A stretch of 64,000 bases of DNA, taken from NCBI GenBank assembly GCA_023014365.1, contig JAEBUN010000026.1, positions 653,528-717,527 of the forward strand, written 5' to 3'. Position numbers and translations under genes: made by a program. A model generated the notes under the pieces. It saw only the letters and a list, made by a program, of their open reading frames with translations, did not search any database and was not told the origin of the DNA. Positions 1 through 8,998 of this stretch are shown here, in pieces; the first letter of the stretch is position 1, and each line of letters opens with the position of its first letter. Origin of the DNA: Lepiota brunneoincarnata. Its lineage: Eukaryota > Basidiomycota > Agaricomycetes > Agaricales > Agaricaceae.

Positions 1-29
1 AAGGGCCCACAAATTAGACAACCCCACCA

Positions 30-1244
30 ATGACCCAACCACCCAACACTCGAGCAACCACTCCAGACCTCCCAGAGCCAGACAACGATGGATGCCTTCT
101 CATCCGGGAAAGAATCATATCCCTGGCGAACCGCATCACAGGAAATAGCCAACCTAACCCTGCCACCGATACCGCTGACGACCAACCAGACAGGACCAAC
201 AGTCCTTATATCATCCGGTATACCTTCCTTCCCTCCAACCAACCCGAGATACGATCCATCCTTTTACACGAAGTTCCCTTTCATATTACCGGAACCCGTC
301 TTAAACGCAGTCCAGCGATGGTACCCCTGGTCGACACCTGCTGGAAGACATTTACTGCTCTTCTGTATCACAAGCGCCTCGTCCACGACTGAGCAACAGA
401 ATTCGAAAAACTATGCGCCACTATTCTTTCTAGCGCAACAGAGGAACAGGACCGCAATACCATTTCTGCCATGCTATCAACCGCTCTCACCGAATTCCCG
501 TTCGAGAGTCCGATCCCAAGCCCGAGCAATGGAAGCAGAAGTCAGGACCGCCCTATCTTACCTATTGGGACCACCACCCAACCTTCCAACCCTCCCATGG
601 TGGATACGAGTAACCAACCATCAAGTGTTGTACAAGCTATATCTGCTTCTAATGACGCCCCCATCGGGACTACCACCACTCACTTATCCACCACCCGAAC
701 TCGCTGCAATTGCTGCCGTCGATTCGGCCATATCAAAGCAGGATGCCCACGCTACCAATGTCGATATTGTCGAAAGATTGCCCCAGGCCATTACGAGAAG
801 CACTGCGAGAGAAACCCTTACCAGCATCAACCCGCAAGTATGGTACCTGGCCTGTATTGCCGCCCACGAGGAATACCAAGCAGAGCTCGATCCCTCACAC
901 GCGAAACCACAAACAACAATATTCGACACATTGTTGCAAGCACCGAGCAGCGCCCCGCTTCAGCCAGACCCCTCCGCACCCGAATTCAAAATGCCCCCGT
1001 CGTCATTTCGACCACCAACGCCACCACCACATCTGCTAGCGGAAGCCACCGACTTCCTGAATCGATCCTTCGGTGCACCCGCCACCATTCACTCCAGAGA
1101 ACCCATCGTCATCGACCTCACCCAAGGCCCGCCATCCCCAGACCACCAAGCTACCGAAGCGACTCCCCAGAACCCGACCCATACTTCGACTGGGACCCCA
1201 TCGCCGAATCAAACATTACAGGAGAGCCTGTTGGATTATACTGA
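30..1244 (+). pseudogene. Gag-like protein with two zinc knuckles, one internal stop
   Basis: This frame runs from an ATG at 30 to a TGA at 1242 and is broken once, by a TGA at 390-392; sequence on both sides of that stop reads as ordinary soluble protein. Its middle part (about nt 690-800) carries a Cys-rich block: a CX2CX4HX4C knuckle (C-N-C-C, then H, then C) followed at once by a CX2CX6HX4C variant. Such knuckles bind nucleic acid in retrotransposon Gag proteins. The C-terminus is Pro/Ser-rich with an acidic end. No protease or reverse transcriptase follows, so the parent element is either a fragment or continues left of the window. The stop codon may be a decay mutation. Gag assignment rests on the knuckles and the retroelement context only. 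Confidence 0.55.
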
Positions 1245-1659
1245 GGATATGTCTGATGAGGACATCAGACCTTACGAAGGGGATAATGTTATAAACAGTC
1301 CAGACCGGGAGGAACAAGAACTATTGTTTGACTTTACAAGATGGGTACAGGAGACTACAGACCAACTACGGGCACAAGAATACGAAGACGAGGAAGGGGA
1401 ATATTACACCGCCATGCAGGACCTGGCGAGAGAAGCAGGAATGGAGATAACCTTGGAGGATATATTGGAATACCCCGAGGACGAGGAAGATAACCATGGA
1501 TCAACCGACCCAACCTCCGATACGGATGGAAGCACTGAGAGAATGGAGAGCAAGAACGGAGAGGACTCCATGGAGATACAATCGGGAGAAGAAGATTATG
1601 AGTCAGAGGAAAGCGATGGAACATCGCACAGCAGTAGCAAGAGTACTGACTCATTGTAA
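88..1659 (+). CDS. Overlapping 523-codon ORF with acidic tail, function unknown
   Basis: An uninterrupted 523-codon frame lies in a different phase from the zinc-knuckle frame and overlaps it for about 1.15 kb. Its last 138 codons (after nt 1244) are not overlapped and look truly coding: they are very acidic, rich in Asp, Glu and Ser, and end in a Ser/Thr/Asp tail. The upstream part is Pro/Leu-rich with a Trp-Trp motif near residue 170 and a long stretch without stops. No known domain is recognised. It may be the main product of the element, with the knuckle frame being the overlapped one, or the two may be joined by frameshifting or splicing. Lack of stops could partly reflect the C-rich composition of the other frame. 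Confidence 0.45.
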   Translation: MDAFSSGKESYPWRTASQEIANLTLPPIPLTTNQTGPTVLISSGIPSFPPTNPRYDPSFYTKFPFILPEPVLNAVQRWYPWSTPAGRHLLLFCITSASSTTEQQNSKNYAPLFFLAQQRNRTAIPFLPCYQPLSPNSRSRVRSQARAMEAEVRTALSYLLGPPPNLPTLPWWIRVTNHQVLYKLYLLLMTPPSGLPPLTYPPPELAAIAAVDSAISKQDAHATNVDIVERLPQAITRSTARETLTSINPQVWYLACIAAHEEYQAELDPSHAKPQTTIFDTLLQAPSSAPLQPDPSAPEFKMPPSSFRPPTPPPHLLAEATDFLNRSFGAPATIHSREPIVIDLTQGPPSPDHQATEATPQNPTHTSTGTPSPNQTLQESLLDYTEDMSDEDIRPYEGDNVINSPDREEQELLFDFTRWVQETTDQLRAQEYEDEEGEYYTAMQDLAREAGMEITLEDILEYPEDEEDNHGSTDPTSDTDGSTERMESKNGEDSMEIQSGEEDYESEESDGTSHSSSKSTDSL

Positions 1660-1912
1660 TATAAATAACACTAGGATGCCATCAGCCAGGATGTGCATCA
1701 TGGTCAGGACTGCGCACGACCAGTAGAACAGCCAAGTAACCTATAACAAGTATATAGCACCTCATAGGTATATAAGGCCTGTACAAGTAGAGATTAAAGC
1801 TTTAAGCTTTAATCTTGTTAACAGCGGTCATTTACCTCTCTGCCTTAACTTGGCGTCTTCCCTCGTTATCTCATTGAGCGCAATCCACTAAGCTCTATAA
1901 GGCCAACCGTCT
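1660..1912. other. Non-coding spacer, possible LTR remnant
   Basis: No gene is seen. The segment has a TATA-like TATATAAGG at about 1769, then a small palindrome (AAAGCTTTAAGCTTT) near 1797. This could be the end of an LTR belonging to the Gag-like element, but no second copy is present in the window to prove it. Confidence 0.25.
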
Positions 1913-1927
1913 CGGACACCTTGTAGA

Positions 1928-2263
1928 GTGATTGAAGGCCGTCTCCAGTTATCCTCGGATACAGAAGGAGCACGGATCATAACACTATTTGATTTTCGTC
2001 TCAGGCATGTTCCAGGCAAAGAGCATGGTCCAGATGGCTTATCTTGGTGCCTGCAAGCCCCAGAAGACCCCGAAATCACAGATGATTATGAGGATTGGAT
2101 TGACTTGGCCAATTCATTCAATATTTCGCACTCAGTCCCACATTCACTTCCTTCCCGCTCATCCGCTTCCCCATGTGATTCCTGGTGGCCCTGGACTTCA
2201 AACATGTTTGCTATGGAAGTTCTGAATGAAACCAGACCACTTCAAGAATTCCTGTATCCCTTA
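1928..2263 (+). pseudogene. Ty3 RNase H C-terminal fragment
   Basis: The translated segment contains the RNase H end motif of Ty3/gypsy polymerases, F-D-F-x-L-R-H-V-P-G followed by H-G-x-D-G-L-S. The residue after GLS, normally Arg in this family, is Trp (TGG), consistent with a CGG to TGG change. The fragment stops where the Tc1 element begins and resumes at 3872, where the linker to integrase continues in phase. The catalytic part of RNase H and all of the reverse transcriptase are absent. Confidence 0.8.
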
Positions 2264-2301
2264 CAGTGGCGTCCAAAAGTATCGCACCATCACATGACCA
2301 A
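2264..2301 (+). repeat. Left outer terminal inverted repeat of Tc1 element
   Basis: Starts CAGTGGCGTCCAAAAGTA and continues through GCACCATCACATGACC. Its reverse complement is found at the right end with about four mismatches over some 35 bases. Confidence 0.9.
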
Positions 2302-2451
2302 CGGATCAACTCTCTCTCATTCTTCGAGATCATTGTTGTTTCACCCATAAATTATATTGATAGAGAGCTAAGCATGTAGGGAATTGATATATAGTAGTAG
2401 AGAGACATAATATACAGAATTTAAATCAAAAAATGAGGAGGAGTGTGAAAA

Positions 2452-2479
2452 GGATGGTGCAATACTTTTGGACATCACC
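2452..2479 (-). repeat. Left inner repeat of Tc1 element, inverted to the end
   Basis: Reads GGATGGTGCAATACTTTTGG then ACATCACC, i.e. the terminal repeat in opposite orientation. The outer and inner copies can form a fold-back of about 215 bp. A matching arrangement exists at the other end. Confidence 0.75.
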
Positions 2480-2540
2480 TATTAAGAGATAAGATTAGAG
2501 CATTGTGGGATGAAAACAAAACCATTCACCTTGAAACAAG

Positions 2541-3616
2541 TTAGTACTTGGTGTTTTCACCCTGGGCCTTAATTACTGCCTCAACACAATAAGGCATACT
2601 CTCAAAAAGGGTGTCCAAATTTTCTTGAGATATATTACCCCATTCCTCCTGAAGAGCAGCCCACATCTCATCCCAGTTGCAAGGAAAAGGGTCATAGGCA
2701 TGCACAAGATGATCCAATTGGTCCCATGCATGCTCTATAATGTTCATATCAGGGCTTGAGGGTGGCCAGTCCAAGCAGCAAATTTTTTTCTTCTTGAAAA
2801 ATTCCTTGGCAACTTTACTCCTGTGTTTTGGATCATTATCCTGCTGGAAAATTGGTGCGCTTTGACCTGTGGATCTCAGATTAAGATCCTTGAGAGTCCC
2901 TAGATATGTAAGACTTTTCAAGGATCTTGACATAATCCGGACCACACATGATGCCAGATATCTGATGTAATCTCCCTACCCCCTGACTAGTGATGCACTC
3001 CCAAACCATAATATTCCCCCCCCCCATGTTTGATGTTCTTCTTGGTAAATCGAAGGTCCAGGGCCTGTCCAGGCTTCATCCAAGCATATTGACGGCCATC
3101 TGACTTGAAAAGGAGGAATTTAGATTCATTGGAGAAAATTACCTCCTTCCAGTCATCAACCGTCCAATCAGAATGCTGGCATGCCCACACAAGTCACTTC
3201 TTCTGATTGATTGGAGAAATGTAGGGACAGGGCCTCCTGACTTGGCATATCAATCCTTTCTCCTTTAGGGAGCATGCTACTGTTTGGCATGACACACCTG
3301 AGAAGGTGGTTTTAGCCAATTCAGTTGCATTGGATACCTCCATTCAGGCAAGAAGCTGGGCCCCAACTTGCACTTGGCACTCATCCAGCTTTCAAGGGTG
3401 ACCAGATTTGGGCCTGACATAATATGGATCTTCAGTTTTGGAGAATCTGTCAAGTACACGGCTGACAGTAGAGTGATGGATACTAATCCTTGACCCGATC
3501 TGTCTATGGGTCATCCTGGAAGACCAGAGTTCAACAATGTGAGCAACTTTAGATGGGGAAGTATAGACCATGGTGTAATGAGGCTGAATGATGCAAAAAA
3601 CTTGAGGTTTGTTCAC
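2541..3616 (-). pseudogene. Tc1/mariner transposase, broken
   Basis: Reading right to left, an N-terminal helix-turn-helix piece (about 3616-3392) with the pattern MTHRQIGSRISIHHSTVSRVL is followed by pieces at 3190-2987 and 2945-2541 that belong to the DDE domain. The first catalytic position, usually F-S-D-E-S, reads F-S-N-E-S, so the Asp is replaced by Asn. The second Asp (F-Q-Q-D-N-D-P-K-H) and the Glu (S-P-D-M-N-I-I-E-H-A-W) remain, spaced about 34 residues as expected for DD34E Tc1 enzymes. Frame breaks separate the pieces. Both the frame breaks and the Asp loss make it inactive. Confidence 0.85.
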
Positions 3617-3658
3617 TCTGGCTTTGCCTATATAGCTTCAAAGGTGATTGAACTTAGA

Positions 3659-3680
3659 TGTCCAAAAGAAATGCACCATA
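3659..3680 (+). repeat. Right inner repeat of Tc1 element
   Basis: Reads ATGTCCAAAAGAAATGCACC, the same orientation as the left outer repeat and therefore inverted relative to the right terminus 190 bp away. It mirrors the left inner repeat. Confidence 0.7.
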
Positions 3681-3833
3681 GGTGTGGCACTAAAACATGA
3701 ATTTTATTCCTAGAATACATTATACAGCAAAGTTTCATTGCCATGATGATTCCTTGTGTCCTGGAGCACAAAACAGCATACTTTGTTTCACCTCAAGTGT
3801 TACATGAAATAGATAAGCAAGATCAAGAGATCA

Positions 3834-3869
3834 GGTCACATGATGGTGTGAGACTTTTGGATGCCACTG
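3834..3869 (-). repeat. Right outer terminal inverted repeat of Tc1 element
   Basis: Ends GAGACTTTTGGATGCCACTG directly before TA. It is the reverse complement of the left terminus with few differences. Confidence 0.9.
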
Positions 3870-3871
3870 TA

Positions 3872-5241
3872 CACCATCTCTCATCACCCTCCACTATCCC
3901 CAGCTCGAAAATTGTCAAAATGTTTTCAAGCGATGCTTCTATGTCACCCCCCACACTTACACCGACCATTCCCTGTTCAGACAAGGCAAAATCCCATGAC
4001 CTCAAGCTTCAGCAAGTCCAAGCATTCCTCATCGATCCTGTACAGCCTTCTGGGATGTCCAACAACAAGTTGAAATGATTTATTCGATTCTTGTCCAGAT
4101 TTTTGTGCGAGATGGTAGATTATGGAAGAAAGATCTGAAGATGAAACACAAGCTAGTAGTGCCCCAGGAACATCAATACGAGCTCATCCAACAGGCTCAC
4201 AATGAGATGGGACACAAGGGCATATTCACAGTTCGACTTCAACTTCTGGAATGATTTTGGTGGCCTTACCTCAATCAGGACATCCGTTGGTTCATTAAGA
4301 CATGCCATGAATGTCAAACATGACTTCAACACTCATTCCACATCCCTCCAACCGTCCCAACACCCTTCTCATTGTTCAGAAAGGTCTATATTGACACCAT
4401 GTTCATGCCGAAGTCAAATGGGTACTACTACATTATTCATCCCTGCTGCTCGCTCTCTTCCTATCCTGAATGGCGCATGCTTTGTTTGGAGAACACTTGC
4501 ACAATTGGAGCATTTATTTTCGAAGATATTCTTTGTAGATGGGGTGCTATAGAGGAGATAGTAATGGATAATGGGCCAGCATTCGTTCAGGCAGTGGATT
4601 TTCTTTCAAAGCATTACAAGATCAACCACATTCGCATTTCACCCTACAATTCATGGGCAAATGGTCCAGTTGAGTGGAGACATTTGGACATCAGAGAAGC
4701 ATTAGTTAAGGCAGCAGGAGGCAAAGAAAATCGATGGACAACAGCAGCACCTTCAGTATTCTTGGCAGAATGAATTTCTATCCAGAAATCAATGGGATAT
4801 TCACCTTACTACATCACTCACAGTGTGGAACCACTTCTTCCCTTTGATCTTGCTGAAGCGACCTATTTAGCCCCTTCCTTCACTAAGCCACTCTCCACCA
4901 CCAACCTCATTGCCACCCGGGGTATTCAGCTTCAGAAACGACCCCAAGATCTTGCTAAGGTCAAGGAACTTGTCATCAGAGCTCGCTTTGAATCCATCTG
5001 CCATTTCAACAAGAAATATTTGAGTAAAATTCGAGATTTTGATTTTTTGCCGGATTCTCTCATTCTTGTCCATAACTTGCAATATGACCACGATGTGGGC
5101 AGCAAAACCAAGCCAAGATATTTTGGACCACTTGTGGTGCTCAAGAGAGCGACAGGGGGATTGTATGTCCTTGCTGAACTGGATGGATCTGTTTCTAAAC
5201 TTTGTTTCACAGCATTTCAACTTGTCCCTTATTACCCCTGA
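3872..5241 (+). pseudogene. Ty3 integrase, multiple TGA stops
   Basis: After the linker, the H2C2 zinc-binding module is visible at about 4190-4320 (His-x3-4-His, then C-H-E-C). The integrase catalytic core follows: an Asp in Y-I-D-T near 4390, a second Asp in M-D-N-G-P-A-F near 4567, and the S-P-Y-N-S region near 4640. The core's usual Glu region reads V-E-W-R-H. A G-P-L-V-V (GPF/Y-like) module ends the protein near 5130. In-frame stops at 4076, 4252, 4321, 4771 and 5239 are all TGA, and a frameshift lies near 4100. Two normally conserved Arg positions (N-S-R-A-N-G and V-E-R-R-H) are Trp here. The gene is inactive. Confidence 0.85.
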
Positions 5242-5570
5242 GATATCTGTTCCATTCCTGTCACTAAACTCACTGATGCAACACCAGAAGCCCTCAACAA
5301 CTTAACATATGACCTGGAATCATCTTCCCCTTCTCTGGTGACTTTGACTTTGTCTGCTGAAATGTCACATTCTTCCCTGCCAAGTAACACCACCCTCCAA
5401 TGTTCCTACTACTTGCCGCTGCCGGCTTTGAAATTCTGGTCTTACACTGCCCAGGAGGTCAGTATTTTACATACCCAGGAGATGTAGAGATTGCTGATTG
5501 GCTGCTTGAGAAAACGGCAACCTCTTGGAATCTTGCAGTTACCATCAACCCAGATCAGTAATGACGCTCA

Positions 5571-6332
5571 GAGTGCCCATCAAATTATCTTTTACCCTTC
5601 CTATTTCAAAATTTATGACTCTTTTCCATTCCTGTTTCACCTCCTTGGTCATTATAATGTAGTTCTAATGTATAGCATGCTGTACTGTGGGTTAAATATT
5701 TATATTTTATCTTGTCAGCTTGTCATACCCCAGTCTATACCACTCTTGCCTTTCTCTCTTTTTCCTCTCTGCTACCAAGTCTTGTAATCGTGTTTCTCAT
5801 TTATTCAGCTCCTGTTTCATGTTCCTTTTGTCTTGGTTTGTAGTAATCCTTCATTCTAGGACTTAGTCTGGAATAATTAGTTTTATTTCTTCTCATCTGT
5901 CTCTCTCAAAATAACCATCAAAAATCTATTTCTTTCATCATATATAAAGCATGTACATCTGGTAGTAGTACTCCAGCGAATTAACAGCTCATCTCATTCG
6001 TCTTGAACTATCTGAAAACACACTCCGATTTATTCACACTTTATCAACAATTTTTATCTGTACCGAATCTATCCTCTAAAAAGCTCTTACTCCTCCACTT
6101 GTTACCTGACCGTTTCGACTCCTCGGTCACTCACCATCGGTTTAGAAGCCCAGCGGTCAGTGTATTCGACCACGCTCGCATTTTCGTTGAAGCTAGGAGA
6201 GGCATTCTCCTTTCAGTCGTGTCATCAATAGATGGTGTCATCGAAAAGTTCCCTCAGGCTCGACATGGCTTTCCACCTCAACCCATTTAATCCCTCTCGC
6301 TCCTCCTTGGTCCGCCAGGCTCTAGTGACTTC
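5571..6332. other. No recognisable gene; AT-rich remnant sequence
   Basis: This follows the Ty3 3' end and may contain the remnant of its LTR, but no repeat partner is present. A 95-codon open frame at 6003-6290 has no recognisable features and is probably fortuitous. Confidence 0.3.
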
Positions 6333-6515
6333 TCACTGGGGTTCAGATCCCAGGTTGTGTTTAACTATAGTCTCGGGAGGATCTGACTGATGGTTTGATG
6401 TCCCCAAAGCAGGTGGCAAGTCGGTGACTAGGGATCCAAATAGACAGGGACGTTTGAATGAGAATATCTTTCGAAAAAACGATCTCTTCGTCCCGGGGGG
6501 TCCATGCATCGGCAT
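6333..6515 (-). pseudogene. Fragment of NACHT gene exon 1 (copy E)
   Basis: On the minus strand the segment encodes the N-terminal signature shared by all NACHT copies here: P-P-G-T-K-R-S-F-F-R-K-I-F-S-F-K-R-P, then, after an internal deletion, the stretch S-N-H-Q-S-D-P-P-E-T. Nothing of the NTPase domain follows. Sequence upstream (6520-6600) also matches the 5' flank of the other copies, so this is a duplicated 5' end that decayed, not a transcribed exon of a live gene. Confidence 0.7.
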
Positions 6516-7109
6516 GATGACTGGGGAAGACAGCGATCTGATAACGAGGTGCCCATGCAGACTGTTTACTATTTTTAGAATGCTGGTCACGACACAAGGC
6601 ATGTGCTGGTGTGTGACTATATTTGACCTGCCCACTTCCTTCCCTCCGCATTTGATGCATTCGCAATATCGCACTTGCTTTAGCTTAGGCACTTGTAGCA
6701 GTACGAGGGGACGGCTGGGGAAGCTGGCTGCGGAGGACGCTGACGTGGCTGCAGCCCAGTGCAAGGAAGCTAGACCAAATTGGTCCGCTTAACTGAGAAT
6801 TTTCCTGCGACTGCGACGTGATGTAGTACAATAGATTGTGGCGGTCGTGGTACATAACAGGCCATACCCGTCAACATCCGAAAATGCTCGAAATCTTACT
6901 TTTTCCGGTATTACCTCAGCACACTGGGCTTGACACTTGAAATGCCTCAAATGTCAGTGGACGAGTTCACCCAAAATTGGTTCAAGTTGCCAGTGGGGTA
7001 CATCCGGCCATTAAACTTGTCGCTGCCCAATTGCAAGAAGGGAACGAGAGGCCTGAATCGCCATGTCTTCAGGAGACATTGGTATCCCTGCAATGGCTAT
7101 CAGTCATCT

Positions 7110-7330
7110 ACGCCGCATACAGCAAGCTCTTCGACAGCCTCATCGAAGATGGCTACAACGTACGCGCTCTCGTTCCCGTGTCCAGCTGCCCAAAAATCTT
7201 TAGAGCAAGACTCGACCGTGAGCCTCTCTCGCCTATAGCATCATTCACAGGCCTCACACATATTATCCGCCCTTGCAGCCGCGGGTGCAGCAACGTCGCC
7301 GCAGAAGGCTCGGAGACAGGCCACGGCCCC
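7110..7330 (+). repeat. Degenerate dispersed repeat X, copy 1
   Basis: Shares blocks such as AGCTCTTCGACAGCCTCATC and a downstream TGCAGCAA...GCAGAAG...GGGACAGGC pattern with segments at 13430-13615 and 17785-18055. The copies are too decayed to show a common reading frame. Two of the three stand at equivalent places in the tandem duplication of the NACHT region. Confidence 0.45.
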
Positions 7331-7549
7331 CCTCGCAACGCGAACGCTCACCCTCAAACTTCAAAAAGCGATCACAGCGCCAGAACGCGCCCCATTTCCT
7401 TGTCATTGCTGCTGTACATGATGCAGTCTTTGGATTGGGCGTGGTCATAATTTCTGCATTGGTATTCGATATATTGCGTCCAATACCATCTTCGCCATCA
7501 AAGTGGGCTGCCTCCTCCGGTGAGGTGATTTGTTGGCCAACCTGCAGGG

Positions 7550-8333
7550 CCTGACAGCCATATAAAGTTCCAATATCGCTTCTTGCCTAATAGCCATTTG
7601 TTGAGCGTGTCCAGCAGCTCTCTGCGAGTCTCGGGGTGACATCGAGGAGGGGGGTCGCGGTCGGACAAGTCCACCTCTGCGCCAGGGACTCGCCTTTTGT
7701 CGAGAAGAAGGAGAACTGATTGGCTCGAATTAATAGATATGTATGCTACACCAAAACGGGCCATACCTGCTCCACCGCTGTCGAGCATTTGGAGAAACTG
7801 TTGAAGCAATTGGGGATCGTTGAAAGGTTTGCCATCGATGTTATAAACGACCTTGTTCTCAACGAAGGTGGAGTTCTCAATCCTAAAGTCATGGGCACTA
7901 CCGAAAAAGCCAGCTAAGGTACAAGGAGGTGGTTCAGATCCACCACAGAAATCTAGTGTTCAGTATGCAGCCTGTTTAAAGTAGGCAATAACGCACCATT
8001 TGACTGGTCAGAAGTATTGTGGATCTGCCGCTGTTCAGATCCCAGGTCGTGTTCAACTGTAGTCTTGGGAGGATCTGACTGATGGTTTGGTGTCCTCGAC
8101 GCAGGCAGCGCATCGGTGACTGGTATGCGCTCGTTAGACATCCCGGCGACGACATTGTCCCGAGTCTTAATGCTATATGATGGCGCTTGATTCGTTGTCA
8201 CAAACGCGACTCCAGGCGTTGCACTTGTCGTTTGGGGATGTCCAGGTGGGGGTGCAGATAGAAGCGGGCGTTTGAATGAGAACATACTTCGAAAAAAAAA
8301 ACTCTTCGTCCTGGGGGGTTCATGCGTCGACAT
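7550..8333 (-). pseudogene. Truncated NACHT gene (copy D), N-terminal half only
   Basis: Exon 1 starts at the ATG at 8333 with the P-P-R-T-K-S-F-F-F-R-S-M-F-S-F-K-R-P motif and ends before a short intron; exon 2 (from about 7951) encodes the F-G-S-A-H-D-F-R-I-E-N-S-T-F block found in all copies. Exon 3 begins D-R-D-P-P-P-R-C-H-P and runs to the first residues of the Walker A loop (L-S-G-P-A-G), where homology stops abruptly at about 7550. The rest of the NTPase is missing. Except for the truncation the frame is open, so loss of the 3' part is likely fairly recent. Confidence 0.75.
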
Positions 8334-8542
8334 GATGACTGGGGAAGACAACGATACGATAACAAGGCGCCCGTACAGCTGCGTACAGCCATTTTCAGAA
8401 CGCAGGTCACGCCGCTAGGCAGAGAAGCTGTTTCTTGTGCAAGCGTGGACACGTGACATGTTCCGTAACGCGCAAAATCTTCAATTCCTATCTTCGGAGA
8501 CAGCCGGCGTGACGCTTAAGTAAGGATCTAGCTAAGGAATTA

Positions 8543-8567
8543 CAGTGATTCCCCACAACTTGAGATG
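8543..8567 (+). repeat. Left terminal inverted repeat of pogo element
   Basis: CAGTGATTCCCCACAACTTG followed by AGA; identical to the reverse complement of the right end over 25 bases. Confidence 0.9.
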
Positions 8568-8998
8568 CCATGACAACTTGAGACAAACACAGGTATCTCT
8601 TGATTGGGTGAGTGAAAATGTTTCGGAAAAATAGGAAAAATAGTAGTATCCTATACCAGTAATATACTCAGTTTTTGTGTGAATTGAGCCAGTGGTGGAA
8701 GAGAAATCTGTGCATCAGTCTAGGATTTTCGGCAGTTTCAACACCTTAGCATTGGTTTGAGTGCAATTATTGGGGGACAATGTGCCATGCTGGACTTATT
8801 TCACCTCCAGCATATGGGGGGTGGTTCTAGCTATCATTACTAGCCCAGAAGTTGCACTGGTTTCAATGGAATCTGACCCGCTTTGAATGTAGCTACGTTT
8901 TGGCATAATGTGTGACAAATGGGTGATGTCACACCTAATCTAGTGATAGTCATTAATTGTCATGGACGCGATGGATGCGACGCGTTGTTGATTGGGGC

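Larger units (their letters stand above)
2262..3871 (-). mobile_element. Tc1/mariner element inserted in Ty3 pol
   Basis: The element runs 2264-3869 (1606 bp) and is flanked by TA at 2262-2263 and 3870-3871, the target duplication typical of Tc1/mariner. Terminal inverted repeats begin CAGTGGCGTCCAAAAG on the left and, read inward, CAGTGGCATCCAAAAG on the right. Each end also carries a second, oppositely oriented repeat about 190 bp inside. A broken transposase lies on the minus strand. The host Ty3 frame is restored exactly at the TA, so this insertion happened after the Ty3 element arrived. Confidence 0.9.
1913..5570 (+). mobile_element. Decayed Ty3/gypsy retrotransposon, 5'-truncated
   Basis: The segment holds the end of a Ty3/gypsy pol: the last part of RNase H, a linker, the integrase and a 3' region. 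Reverse transcriptase, protease and gag are missing, so the copy is truncated near 1913. It is interrupted by a Tc1-type element between the TA at 2262 and the TA at 3870; when that insert is mentally skipped the pol frame is continuous across the junction. Several in-frame TGA stops and at least two frameshifts (near 4100 and after 5240) show it is dead. No LTR pair was found. Downstream of 5240 the reading continues in shifted phase to about 5560. Confidence 0.85.

Noticed and set aside
4867..5220. 117-codon minus-strand ORF
   Set aside because: Antisense to the Ty3 integrase.
6424..6792. 122-codon plus-strand ORF
   Set aside because: Antisense to the NACHT exon 1 fragment and its 5' flank.
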